From Stereocaulon alpinum (lineage: Eukaryota > Ascomycota > Lecanoromycetes > Lecanorales > Stereocaulaceae): 64,000 nucleotides of DNA. Location of the stretch: assembly GCA_018257865.1 (NCBI GenBank), contig JAEUBA010000070.1, forward strand, positions 103,719 to 167,718. Reading direction: 5' to 3'. The translations under genes were made by a program, and so were the position numbers. Positions 23,416 through 34,562 of the stretch are shown piece by piece. The notes under the pieces are model-generated. The model did no database searches. It worked only from the letters and a program-made list of their open reading frames with translations, and had not been told where the DNA came from. Within the stretch, counting starts at the first letter, position 1. The number at the start of each line of letters is the position of its first letter.

Positions 23416-24889
23416 TCAAAATTTCTCCGTGATAGCTTTTGTATACTCGTGTGTCTTTGCCTTACCACCCAAGTCGCCAGTCAAAAACTATGATTATTAG
23501 TATTGATTCTAAACAACCAGTATGCGCGACTTACCTTTCCTTCCGCTAGGGTATCAAAGATGGCCTTCTGGATCTTGTCCGCATGCTCATACAGCTCCAT
23601 GTGTTGCAACATCATGATGCTACTGAGTAATAATGCCGTAGGGTTTGCAAGGCCCTTGCCTGCAATGTCGGGTGCAGAGCCGTGCACCGCTTCAAAGATT
23701 GAGCACTCGTCGCCAATGTTGCCAGAGGGTGTCAGACCCAACCCACCTATCAGACCAGCGCACATGTCTGACAGGATGTCACCATAGAGATTTGGCATGA
23801 CGAGCACCTTGTCACTGTAGGGTGTAGGATCCGTTACGATCTTTAAGCAGGTATTATCGAGTAATTCGGCGTCGAATTCTACTTTGGGGAAATCTTTGGC
23901 GACTCTCCGTGCCGTGTTCAAGAAGAGACCGTCTGACATCTTCATGATAGTTGCTTTATGCACAGCCCTGACCTTGAGTTTGCCCACATCTTCTGCGTAT
24001 TGGAATGCAAACCTTAGAACGCGTTCCGAGGCTGCCCTTGTGATAAGCTTTATGCTCTGAACAACACCGTCTATAACGACGTGCTCGATGCCTGAGTATT
24101 CGCCCTCTGTATTTTCACGGATGAGAACTGTGTCGACATTGTCGTAGGGGGTTTTGTAGCCGGCGATGGACTTGCAGGGTCGAACGTTGGCGAAGAGATT
24201 GAACGTGCGGCGGAGGGTAAGGTTGAGGGAGACGTGGCCTTTTCCTATGGGTGTCTGTTGACATGTAAGCGCAACGCTTGACTTTTCACGTGAGGTCTAG
24301 CCGTACGGCTAGGGGCCCTTTCAAGGCTATGTAATTTGTTTTGACACTGTCAATGGCTCTGTCGGGTATGACTGTCTTGCCGTCTTTCAATTGGGGTGTG
24401 ACATCCACGGATTCCCATTTGATAGGAGCCTGCAATATGTCAGCATGGCTCCAACCGGGATGGAAAGCGTGCTCAAACCTTTGCTGCTGCAAAAACATCC
24501 TTGACTGATTGTGATATTTCAGGCCCGATACCGTCTCCCTCAATAAGTGTGACAGTGTATAGCCCCTGTTTTTCAGAGCGAGATCAGCTCGTTACCTGAG
24601 TAGTGTTCCTCGAGCTATCGGGAAAGAAGTGAAAAGTGTTTGTATCTCGGTGTGCCTTACGTCTGAGCCTTTCTTGCCTTTGAACTTGGCCACTTTATCC
24701 TTATAGGGGACTGAGTAGAATCTTGCTTGAGTCTAGAAAATCCACATGATATTAGCCTTTCATTAATGCTTCGTGGTCTTAACTAGATACCTCACACACC
24801 TGTGTTGACGCAGAGATCCATTGTTGCGGCGCGTGAGCTCGCCGCAGGCATTGCCTCACGGGGAGGGTAAAAGAGCGACTGGCTATCAT
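23416..24889 (-). CDS. IDH2: NAD-dependent isocitrate dehydrogenase, catalytic subunit, mitochondrial
   Basis: Oxidises isocitrate to 2-oxoglutarate in the TCA cycle as part of the mitochondrial Idh1/Idh2 complex. Six exons: 24800-24889, 24661-24732, 24479-24565, 24307-24429, 23535-24254 and 23416-23487, with introns of 67, 95, 49, 52 and 47 bp, all phase 0; 387 aa. The N-terminus is a mitochondrial presequence (MIASRSFTLPVRQCLRRAH). The mature part shows LIEGDGIGPE, the substrate-binding SLNLTLRRTFNLFANVRP (S133, R139, R149), RENTEGEYSG with Y177, and the Mg-binding NLYGDILSD, then FEAVHGSAPDIAG. The retained catalytic residues and overall pattern match Idh2/IDH3-alpha rather than regulatory Idh1. 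The first intron has two in-frame donors nine bases apart, so three residues there are uncertain. It diverges from SEC5. Confidence 0.95.
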
Positions 24890-25207
24890 TCTCGGGATCG
24901 TGAGCTTGTAGCACACGAAGACTCCCAATAGCTATGATTGTTCAAGCAAAGGATAGAGATCTCTTAGTTGGAATTCGGAGGAAGAAGCAATTCCCTGCAG
25001 CTCGCGCCAAGGACGAAGACGCAACTTTAAATCCGCCTCGGCTGAACTTGCATTAGAGTACATTATACCTACCATCGAAGCTGTCCTAGCTCACTATTAT
25101 CTACTACCGCTGAAAGGATACTTTCCCCGGGCAAAGAAGGTACTTCATGCTTTCTTCAAACCTTCCGCAGCCTCGCTCCTAGTCTGCAATGCAAGAGACT
25201 CGCCAGC
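24890..25207. promoter_or_regulatory. Divergent promoter region between IDH2 and SEC5
   Basis: Only 318 bp separate the two start codons, so both promoters must be compressed or overlapping here. No site is clear enough to name. Confidence 0.6.
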
Positions 25208-28200
25208 ATGAACCCTGAGCATACAATCTTGAATCATTACAATCTGACAAACCCTTTTCCAACGGCATGGCCTGTAGAGAAAGATGAGAGTGATGCCTCA
25301 GACGACGATAGACCTATCAACAGCCTCCCAGGGGGCGGTCTACGTCGGTCTAAGTCGAGGTACTCAGCTCTTGAACGAAGTGGCAGTGATCGCCGCAGCT
25401 TAGTACCTGGATCCGAGAAATTACGAGATGGCCAGGAGAATCTAGTACAGAAAGATGAGCCTGATCCTCTGGGTGGAACAGACAGTGTAGTACGAGTTCT
25501 CCGACAGAGAGGGTTGCCAGTAGACGAGGATCAGCGCCTAAGTGAGACTCGCTCTGCTAGCAGGAGCTGTACCTGCTAATCGTGTCCAGAGAACAGGTTT
25601 CTCCTCTCGTCTACTACCTTCTCACCGAATCTATACCTCTCGCAGGTTCATTCCAACGCCTCTACGCAGAATTTGGTGCAGGGTCTCGACTTCCTTTCGC
25701 GCTCCATCGACCAGAAGTCTGCTTCTTTAAAAGTTCTTGTAGAGTCAAACTTTGAACGCTTCGTCCGGGCGAAGACTACAATAGACAATGTTTACGCAGA
25801 GATGCGGAATCAGGGTTTGGACCCTGAATTAGATAGGTCTCGAAGTCATACTCGTGTTCCGAGCAAAGGCAACACGCATTTCAGGAACACCAGTGGTCAA
25901 GGTCCTCCAACCCCTAGCAAAGGAATCCACAAGCCGTTACCGAGCGACAAGAAGAAAAACGCCTTGACGAAGGAAAGTGAATACGGCGTACAGGGTATCA
26001 AAGCACCCTTGATTGAAGTGGCGGTCAAGGCGGAAGAGATTTGGGGTCCAGCGTTAGGCGGACGAGAAAGGGAAGGAAGCTTGAAGTCAATCGTGGAGTC
26101 TGTTGAAAAGAGCCAAGGAGTTTTCAAAGCGGGCAAGGCAGTGTCCGAATGCATCAAGCGCAAGGATTACGATGGTCTCGTGGAAGAATATTCTCGGGCT
26201 CGCAAATATACAGAAGAAGCCAGACAGATTGCTGAGAATGCATCACACAGTCAACCACAGCTCACGGAGTCGCAGATTCATCAACTTGTCATTACTGGAC
26301 GTATGTGGTCTGAAGTTGAGGAGCGTATTGATAGTTTCAAGCGTGATGTTTGGCGCAGGTTGACTAATGTTCAAAGCAGCCAGTCCTTATCTGCAAGACG
26401 AAACGCTCAGGAGGAATACATGGCACTGATCAACATTCTATTGGAGCTTGGAACGGAAGATAGTCCAATCTGGGTATGGTTGCTGAGCCGTTACGACTAT
26501 CTAAAAAACAAGATCACCGCTACCTTCGAGCGTTCCAGAGTAGAGATTGAGGTCCTTCGAAGACGGCTTGCCAATGCAGATCCACCAACTCCTCAGATTG
26601 TCGCTGGTCATTTGAAGAGCCCCGCTGGAAAGGAGGCCGACGACAAGAGCAAGGATTTAGACACGCCGCAGGTGCTGGAGCTTTGGGACTTGATCTACAA
26701 TTCTCTGAACAACATGCTGTCAGCCCAGGGCGGCATACTAGGGGAAGTGATCGAATTCTGGGACAAGGCCCAATCTTTTATCGATGGCAAAGTACAGAAG
26801 ACATTGCCCATCGGTATTGATGGACGAAGCCGAAAGCACCATAGGTTATCTTCAGACGGAGTCAGAGACCTTCAAAATGGAGCTCTTGAGCTCCTCGGCA
26901 TTTTACAAGATAACGTGTTCTCTTTCTTCGCAGATCCTCCAATCGAGGACATCTCCTCTCTGTACTCCCCTCTACCACATACGCCCAATACACCCACACC
27001 GGTCACACCGCAGTCTGCTACCCTTTCACCACACGCCCACCAAGATGCTCGCTTCAGATTCGATCAAAATAATCCACCGCCTGCTTCGCCTCGTCGCGGT
27101 GAAGCGTGGGAAGAATTTGCATTTTGGCCGCCTTATGCAAACTCACTAAGCGGAGTGCACTATCTTGAAAAGCTCCTTACGTTGCTTGGGACTGCTGCGA
27201 GCGAGATGCTCGCGGTGCGACCTGTAGCATCCGGGCTGTCAATGTCTGAAAGGTTGAAAGCAGTGGTGACGGGTGCCAGAGAACGATCAGCCCGAGCAGC
27301 CTGCGCTGCATGGAGTAGAGACGCAGAGATGTGTAAAGTGTTGGAGGATTGGTCACGAGCGAGCGATCAACCTGAACTGACAAACATGCCCTATCGCTTC
27401 GATGCTTTCGAGTCGACGGTTTTATCAGGCATGCAGAGAATCTTGTACATTCCGGAAGCAGCGGCCACCAAATCGGGATCAGAGGGCATCGTCTCACCAC
27501 CACCTGCGAAGTTGGTGCAAATGGTCAGAAGCCAATTCGTCACATCACTTTATAAGGCATTGTCTGGTATGGTAGAGAACGCGCAGAGGTCGAAGGCCAG
27601 AAGCGGCGAGGATACGGATGTAGCATCGGAGGATTTGGTCGTCTCAAAGGACGGTGGGAGAAGCCTTGATGGCGACGACAAGGTAGAGAATACCCTAAAT
27701 TGTCACGTTCAACAATTCGCTAACACTCCACAAGAACATTCGCAAACTCCTCACTCTATCCAACCTCTCGATTCTACAAAGCACTACTGTTCCAAACCTG
27801 ATTTCCCAATTCGAGACGAACTTCTCTATAACATTGACCGATGAGTCAAAAACGGTTCGTGACGCTCTAACGCAGATATCCGATCGTCTCTTTTACTCGT
27901 ACACGCACCCAATTGCCTCCCAAATCTCTTCCATCATCCATGCTGGGATCTCTTCACCAGATTGGCTACCACCCACGTCTCGCCCCTCTGCTGTCCAGCC
28001 ATATGTTTACGAAGCACTGTTACTTCTCGTTTACGTACACACTGAAGTATCAACCACGGCAGCGCCATTGACGAATCAGATCTTATCACACCTCCTCGAG
28101 CAAATGAGCCTGGCGTTCCTGGATGCCTTTAAGCAGAGAAGTAGCTATCCACTTGCGGGTCTAATGCAGGCTACACTAGATGTGGAATTCGTCGCACAGA

Positions 28201-28400
28201 CAATGAGCCAATACACGACAAAGCAAGCCGGTGATACACAATCGGAAATTTACATACAGCTGGATCAAGGAACTACTCCCGACGCCAGTAAACGATTACA
28301 AGGCGAGTTGCCAGAAATGAGGCAAGTTTTGAAGAGGCTGAGAGAGGGTACGCGATCAGAATTCCTGTGCTTCAAGCGCGAGAAGAAGGTACAAAGTTAA
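25208..28400 (+). CDS. SEC5: Exocyst complex component Sec5
   Basis: Sec5 is one of eight exocyst subunits that tether secretory vesicles to the plasma membrane at growth sites. Three exons: 25208-25541, 25590-27682 and 27735-28400, with introns of 48 and 52 bp; 1,030 aa. The region straddling the first intron is the most conserved: GLPVDEDQRL before it, NRFLLSSTTFSPNLYLSQVH after it, then GLDFLSRSIDQKSASLKVLV and NFERFVRAKTTIDNVY, the helical start of the Sec5 fold. A proline/serine-rich insert lies near residues 595-640. Without the second intron the frame runs into a nonsense tail; with it the C-terminal helices (NIRKLLTLSNLSILQSTTVP onward) continue in the family pattern. The start is the first ATG and leads into a disordered N-terminus. 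Confidence 0.93.
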
Positions 28401-28707
28401 GGATCAAATCCCTCGCATGTCAAAATGATAGCATACTTGCCCGGCTCAATTCAACGTTACTTCTCGGCAAGTCAGCTACGTCTTTCGCAAGACTTGCAAT
28501 CTTCTGAAGACTCAGCAACCTTTCCTCACATTGTCCAGCCATCCGAGCTACTCTCGCCGCTGCCGAAAGGTGCCGAGACCCCAAAGCTAACCTCTTCGGG
28601 CGCGGATTGGACGGTATGACGAAATGTCGAGTCAATCGTATCGAAGCTTTCGTAAAAGTTCTTTCGACTTCACGACGCTTACACAGGTCTCCCCATCTTC
28701 GAACACT
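28401..28707. other. Short intergenic region
   Basis: About 307 bp between SEC5 and the dehydrogenase gene, both plus strand. Small frames exist on both strands but carry no motif. It should hold the SEC5 3' end and the downstream promoter. Confidence 0.5.
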
Positions 28708-29516
28708 ATGCCTCCCAAAGGACTTGCCATATTGATCGGCGCTGGCCCAACATCTGTACGTAACTCACGCTCCCTGATCCAACAAGGCCTGCTGAACAGA
28801 AACAGGGCGCCGGCATAGCTCGAGTCCTCGCTTCCCCTTCCCACGGTAACCTCGCCCTCGCACTCCTCTCTCGGAATCCCGACAACCTGAACAAGGTAGC
28901 CGAGGGTGTCCAAGCCTCCACCTCCAATCCCGTTATAGGTTTCCCGTCCGATACCACACCCGAGAAGCTCTCAAAAGCCTTCTCCGACATCCGCTCGCAC
29001 CCTTCATTTAAGAATCTGAAACTCCAAGTTGCTGTCTTTCACGTCAAAAACTCAGGCCGAAAGCCCTTCCTCGAAGAAACGCATGTCGAGTTCATGAACA
29101 GTCTGAATACCTACGTTGGCGGCGCCATGGCTTTCGCGCAAGAAGCAGTGAAGAGGATGTTCGAAGATAATGGAAAGCTACCTTTGGCAGAAGGCGGTGA
29201 GAAGAAAGGGACAATCATCTTCACAGGGACTTTGGGCGCAATGAGAACGAACACCAACTTTGCGGCTTACGGAGCCTCAAGGTCCGGTGCGAGATCTCTA
29301 GCACAAGCCCTGGCGAAGGAGTATTCGCCGGTTGGGATACACGTAGTGCATACGATCATGAACGGTGCAATAAAGGATGAAGATGGAGAGGCGCAGAAGA
29401 CTGGGAAGTCAATGTCTGCGGAGGAGGTAGGGCAGAATTATTTATGGCTTGCGAACCAGGGGCCGAGTCTGTGGACGCATGAGTTGGATATGAGACCGCC
29501 GCAGGAAAAATTTTAA
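28708..29516 (+). CDS. Atypical short-chain dehydrogenase/reductase
   Basis: Two exons, 28708-28755 and 28806-29516, with a 50-bp intron; 252 aa, normal for the SDR superfamily. The intron splits the nucleotide-binding loop, which on joining reads GAGPTSGAGIA at residues 11-21, a Rossmann-type glycine motif. The usual NNAG is replaced by KNSG. The catalytic YxxxK is present as Y171-G-A-S-R175, with Arg in place of Lys, and the Ser normally found about 13 residues earlier is not obvious (GTLGA). The cofactor fold is convincing, but a classical reductase chemistry is doubtful. Substrate is unknown. The ATG is the first in frame and lies directly before the hydrophobic beta strand GLAILIG. Confidence 0.85.
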
Positions 29517-30200
29517 AGTAGAGATGATAACCTGTAAATGGAATTACATCATATGCCAATATCTCTTTCTGCGAAGTGCCTATTTCGGAGTCACTGGAGC
29601 CCTTCGCAGTACTAACGTCGAACAAAGATGATCCTTTGGAGCAAAGATCCGGGGACCCACATCATTGTGTAAGCCGGTGATTTTCCCATAGACAATCCTT
29701 GTGAGCAGAGAAAATGGAATAAAAGGTAATTTAAACTTAACCAAAGTCTCACGAGCAGAGGGCACGAGGCTGAATGCTGCTTGGGAGCATAGTTCCAAGC
29801 AGAAGAAGTGTTACCGAACAAGTACGTGGTGTGCAAATCTCCGTTGCAGCGCAGAATTCGAACGACGCGGCAAGTCTCGAGAGTAGAGTATGGATAAGGA
29901 ATCAAGTCTCAGGAGCGGAGTACATGGTATAAATGACTGTCTGGTAGCAGTGAACGGATGGTGTCGGTAGAAGCAACCTCTTGCGTTCTTGCCGATCGTT
30001 TCAAGTAGATCCGTGAATCTTCAACCTCTCGAATCTAGTTCGCGCAGACAATGTAGCTTTATACACTCCTAACCCCAGTAGTCGTCGCTTCGATCTCACC
30101 ACTCATCTCTTCTCAAAAATGAAACCCACACGAACTAGTTCCCTAAGCTCATACAATCCAAGCTATGTTTGACTTGCTACGCGAAAGAGCTGGTAGACGG
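29517..30200. other. Intergenic region
   Basis: About 680 bp downstream of the dehydrogenase gene with only short overlapping frames and no recognisable motif. Confidence 0.45.
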
Positions 30201-30207
30201 CTGCTTT

Positions 30208-31485
30208 TCATAGGTCGCTGTTGTTGCTTCGGATGATGTCCAGGATGGATCCCTCGTCTTCTACGATCCATTCGTCCGAGTCATAGGAAATTCCGGCCTC
30301 GGTCCTATTGAGCTGCATCTTCTCACAACCCGAAAAATGACGTTACCCGATAGATACAAGGATTTTGTTGCGCAGCTTGGTCAATCTGTTGTTTTCCATC
30401 GGCGCTCTCGTTGAATGGCTATATTTTATCGGTACAGTGCTGTGCCTCGCTACCCATCTCTCGAGCTAGGATCTTTACGTTGGGTCGAAGGAAATTTGCT
30501 AGTCTCCGGATCCCAAGGAGTTTTGGAATGAGCACAACCGCGTCTCTGCTTGCAATACGTGGACTTTGCAGAGGCGACCCGGCGAGGCTCGACAAGCCCA
30601 GAAGCCAATGGGGTGTTATTACCATGACAAGTGAGAATGACGTGGTATTCTCCTAGTGTGCTATCTTCCATCCGATTTCATGGTCTTCAAGTTTAATCTG
30701 CCCGTCGGATCGAAGTCCTTGCTATATCCTCCATGACAGCCTCGAGCTCCCGAGCCAGGTCTCCATCCGCTCTTTCAATATTGTTGAATAGGGTCTCTGT
30801 CCGCTTGGACAGAAGATAGTGCGATTACATTTCTGCTAGGAGACGATTGTGTTCCCGGTCCTCTCCGATCGAACCGTAGCTCTCAACTTGAAGGATGGCG
30901 TGCTGCTATCATCCGCATTAGTGACAGCTGTCGCCTAGTGGCTTGAACAGCCAACCTTCAAGCAACAGAAAGGGCATGGAGGCCTGTTATGAAGTCATGC
31001 GTGGTTTAGGCTCCGAGGTCGACGCATCTTTGACACACCCTCGCGTCCTCCGTAGGGGCTAGAAGAGCGTGCAGTGCATATCCAAGGCCATAACGTAATC
31101 TCTTTGGTGCGAACGCAATCATATCATCCCTCGAGAACTTCTGCCAAAGCCGCGTGATACTGTTTGTAGCAAAGGTAACAGTTTCCCTGTTTTGCGTTCT
31201 TATCTAGATTCCAATAGGTTTCCAACCTTTGTGAGCTGGTTCCGAAAAGTCCAATGTGTATAAGACGAGGCGGATCGTTGCAATCCTTCCTTGCGTGGAC
31301 AGTGACAAGGCCCCTCCCAGGACTTTTGCGGAGGTCAGAGAAAAGAATTCCAAGATGTCTCTAAGAGATAACAATGAGACGTACAGTGGATCAGCACTTG
31401 CGCTTTCGGAGGCCAAAGCGTTTCTGTCGGCTTCTTCTGCGACCAAACAAGCACATACTTCAATGTTAGCCCCCTCCGCTGCCAA
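30208..31485 (-). pseudogene. Eroded protein-coding relic, identity unknown
   Basis: On the minus strand, several consecutive stretches read like protein but are separated by stops and frame changes. Examples are a segment at about 31,005-31,185 containing AFAPKRLRYGLGYALHALLA, one at about 30,693-30,868 containing LFNNIERADGDLARELEAVM with an internal TAA, and one at about 30,208-30,322 ending in DSDEWIVEDEGSILDII before a TGA. A 93-codon frame at 31,204-31,485 lies just upstream in the same direction. The fragments keep the same order and strand, as expected for one broken gene. I do not recognise the family. Composition is normal, so loss was not by RIP. It could instead be a multi-intron gene I failed to splice. 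Confidence 0.35.
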
Positions 31486-32191
31486 ACGAACGAAGTCAGT
31501 AGAGGTACTACGTATCTATACAACCTGTGACCCTCGTACTGATTGCATGGCTTGTTCGGTAGATGGGAAGCTCAAGTGGACTATGTCGCAGGCAGCTCTG
31601 ATAATTGAGACTGACAAAACGACGTGTCCATCCTTTTGCATTTGCATCTCTCACTGATGCGTCACCTCGGGCTATCCGTTGCTGTACTCCTCGCATGCTG
31701 CCCGTTTGGCAAAATCCAAATACAAAGACTTGCCTGGCACGGAGCGGACAGTGTTGAACCAGGATTGCCATTCTTTGGCACAATTGCTCGCTTTTGCTGC
31801 CACATCATGCTTAAGGTCAAAATTGGTGAGCCATTATGACGGTTAATACACGCAAGAGTCGACTAGGTAGCCGCGCTTGGATTTCCTGAAGCGATCAGTA
31901 TGTCTTTGCCGTAGCAAGTCGAAGCCAACTTATTCCCAGAGGAATCGCGGCACCAGGCGGTTGCTGAGATACGGTGGTGGACCTAGGAGCTAGCTACCGA
32001 CTTGAATGAAACGAAACCCAGAACTTCGAGTTATTTTCCTAGAGGGAAAAAGCACGCGCTTATCGAGGCAAGTACCAACCTGGACAACACATTGGCAAGG
32101 TCTAGAAGACTCTCCGCATCTTCTATAGAACGTAAAAGGTAGTTTACACAAAACTAGGTCGCCCAATATGGGGAGAACCATTTACGATCCA
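31486..32191. other. Intergenic region
   Basis: About 700 bp between the coding relic and the stop of the RNA-binding protein gene. Nothing convincing is seen on either strand. Confidence 0.45.
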
Positions 32192-34562
32192 CTACCAATT
32201 CCTCTCATCATCATCAGCCACGTCCCAGTCAGTCTCGGGTAGCACAGTCCCATTGTCTGCTACTGCATGCTCATCGTCAGTACCTGCTCCACGCATAGTA
32301 ACATTACCGTCACTATCGGGGCCATTCTGCTTTACTGTCGATTCTGTAGGGACAGAGGGCGCATTGTACCAATTGAACTCCAGCTTGCCGACAGAAGGAA
32401 TGTCTTTGGTCCCATACATGAAGCTCTCCGCCGTAAGCCTGTCTTTGAAGGTGACAATTTGCGTATCGGGCTTACTTGGATGAGTCTCGATAGCTTCGAA
32501 CTCGCCAACCCCCTGTAGAATCAGGTGTATTAGTGCCTTTCTTCAAATTTTCAGCAAAAAGTTGGTAGCTTACGAGTAAGTGATGCCTCAAAGCCTCGTC
32601 CTTCTCAGCCGTGAATTCCACTCCTGAAACTCCCACTTTCTTCGTCCGGTTATCCAAATTGTACTTCCCTCCACCTCGCGTTCCGAACGAGCCTCTCCCG
32701 CTGCCCCTAGACGAATCATATCCAGAACCTCTTCCCGCGAAACCTTCCCAGCCCCTGTATGAGCCTCTTCCCCTGCCTCTTCCCCGTCCTCTAGGTGTGT
32801 AATCTGTCAATGCAGCATCCAGACCCAAGCTCTTGGCCTCAGCCTCTAATTCTGCGACTTTCGCTCTCAATGCCTTCGTATGCTCGCTCACATTGCTATC
32901 GTCAGCTTTGGTGGAAACATTCGCATCAACGCCGATGATGGCAGTATCATCGCCACCTGTGACGCCTTTTGCTTTCAGCTTCTCCAGCAGCTTCCGCTTC
33001 TCCTCAGCTTGCTTCTGCGCCAGCTCCTCTTTCTGCTTCTCAAGAGCTTGCCTTTTTGCTTCCATGTCTTTCATCTGCGCCTTTTTCTCCTCTAGCCTCT
33101 TTTGCGCCGCCATTGAACTACGTTCGAATTCCTCTTTATCGAAATGGTGCTCATCTTCCTTTGGAAAGGTAAGAGAATTTACACTAGTCCTGCCAGTCGT
33201 CGGTGGAGTGGGTAAACCTCCGGGTTTATACCAGTAAACCTTGACGAACCTATTGTCAAATATGACTTTGGGGCTGTCGTAAGCTAATTTGGCCGCTTTG
33301 TAGTCATCGTACTTGACCAGGGCAAGTCTCTTGTATGGCTGCATTGTGACCTCCTCGATGTTGCCAAATTCAGAGAAGAATCCTCGGACTGATTGTTCGT
33401 CAAACTTCTCTTCTGGTATTTGCTCGATAACAATTGTGGTAACAGAACGGTCATGATTCGGTCCAGCATGCGAGAAGTCTGCACGAATATTCTGCCGCCT
33501 TGGCTGAAAGCCTCCGCGGTCTCCTCTTCCTCTTCCTCTGCCGCGATCATGCCCACTGCCACGTTCATGGAGCGTGCTGTGTCCATTTGCTATGGGTGAG
33601 GTCGGTTGCACTTTCAGGAGGGAATTTTTTGGGTCGTATTCTGGCGAAGCGGTTAGCCTTGTCGCCTTCGTAGAGATGAGATATATACCATCTTGAGTAG
33701 GCACGATTAGGCGATCAGTACCATGCTCATAAGGACAAGCGTCTCCGCTCGCACAATACCCCTGTGTATCGTAGTCCCGGCATCTCTCTCGCCTCGTAGC
33801 CCTTGATCCTACCGGTCCTTGCCCTGCAAACTGAGGATGGCCGTTGGTCGTGCCTGAGTGTGGTAGTGGTGGCATAAGAGGTAGCGGGGGTAGACCCATT
33901 GCTTGCATAGCCATTATAGCAGCCATAGGGTCATTGGGATCAAATGGTAGTCCTTGTGAAGGAAGTGGCATGCCTGGTGACATGCCTGGAAAGCTTTGTG
34001 GCAGTGGTGGCGACCCGGCATGTGAGAAAGGATTACTGTTATCTTGAAAGCCTCCCCTTCCTCCTCTGAGCCCGTATCCATCCCCTCTACCGCCCCTACC
34101 ACCTCTTCGAACCTGCTTCATCTGTCTGTCTCCACGAGCGTAGTGTGAATCAACTCCGTCTCCATCTTCTTGTCTGTCATTGTACGAACGTTTTCTGGAC
34201 TGGTTGAAAGTCGCGGGAGCACTTTGCCCCACACCTATTGAGCCATATGCGACGACAGATCCCGAGGGAGCTGGAAAAATAGAGGAGTGAGAAGGAGCGC
34301 TTGGTGGTGGAGCATAGCCCGGAACATATGACTTGGTACGTATTGCCAGAAAGACATTGTTAACAAAATCATTAGTGTTGCTCCCTAAGAAATCCTCTAG
34401 ACTCTCAATCGCAGTAGCTCTTAGTTCTGGCTCCGGGGACTCTGCACGTATCAAAGCTAAGACATAGTCGGCCAAGACATCGCTGTCTGCATCGGAAATT
34501 TTCTCCAGTTTCTTGACAATCCAGGTCTTCAATTCTGGAGCATCAGCTTCGTCGATGAACAT
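32192..34562 (-). CDS. RBM26/27-like RNA-binding protein (PWI-like, CCCH zinc finger, RRM, RGG tail)
   Basis: Proposed exons 33689-34562, 32574-33640 and 32192-32512; 753 aa. Residues about 1-85 form a helical PWI-like domain (DAPELKTWIVKKLEKISDAD). Gly/Arg-rich and proline-rich linkers follow, then a CCCH finger C261-x8-C270-x5-C276-x3-H280, an RRM at about 359-432 (IVIEQIP and LALVKYDDY are its RNP-like strands), a charged coiled coil, and an RGG-rich tail. This order matches RBM26/RBM27 and their fungal relatives, which act in nuclear RNA processing and decay with the MTR4/PAXT-type machinery. The 48-bp intron at 33641-33688 is frame-preserving and would read as 16 ordinary residues if retained; its donor GTATAT, CTAAC and CAG ends argue that it is spliced. 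A longer frame upstream of 34,562 lacks an ATG, so I start at MFIDEADAP. Confidence 0.85.
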
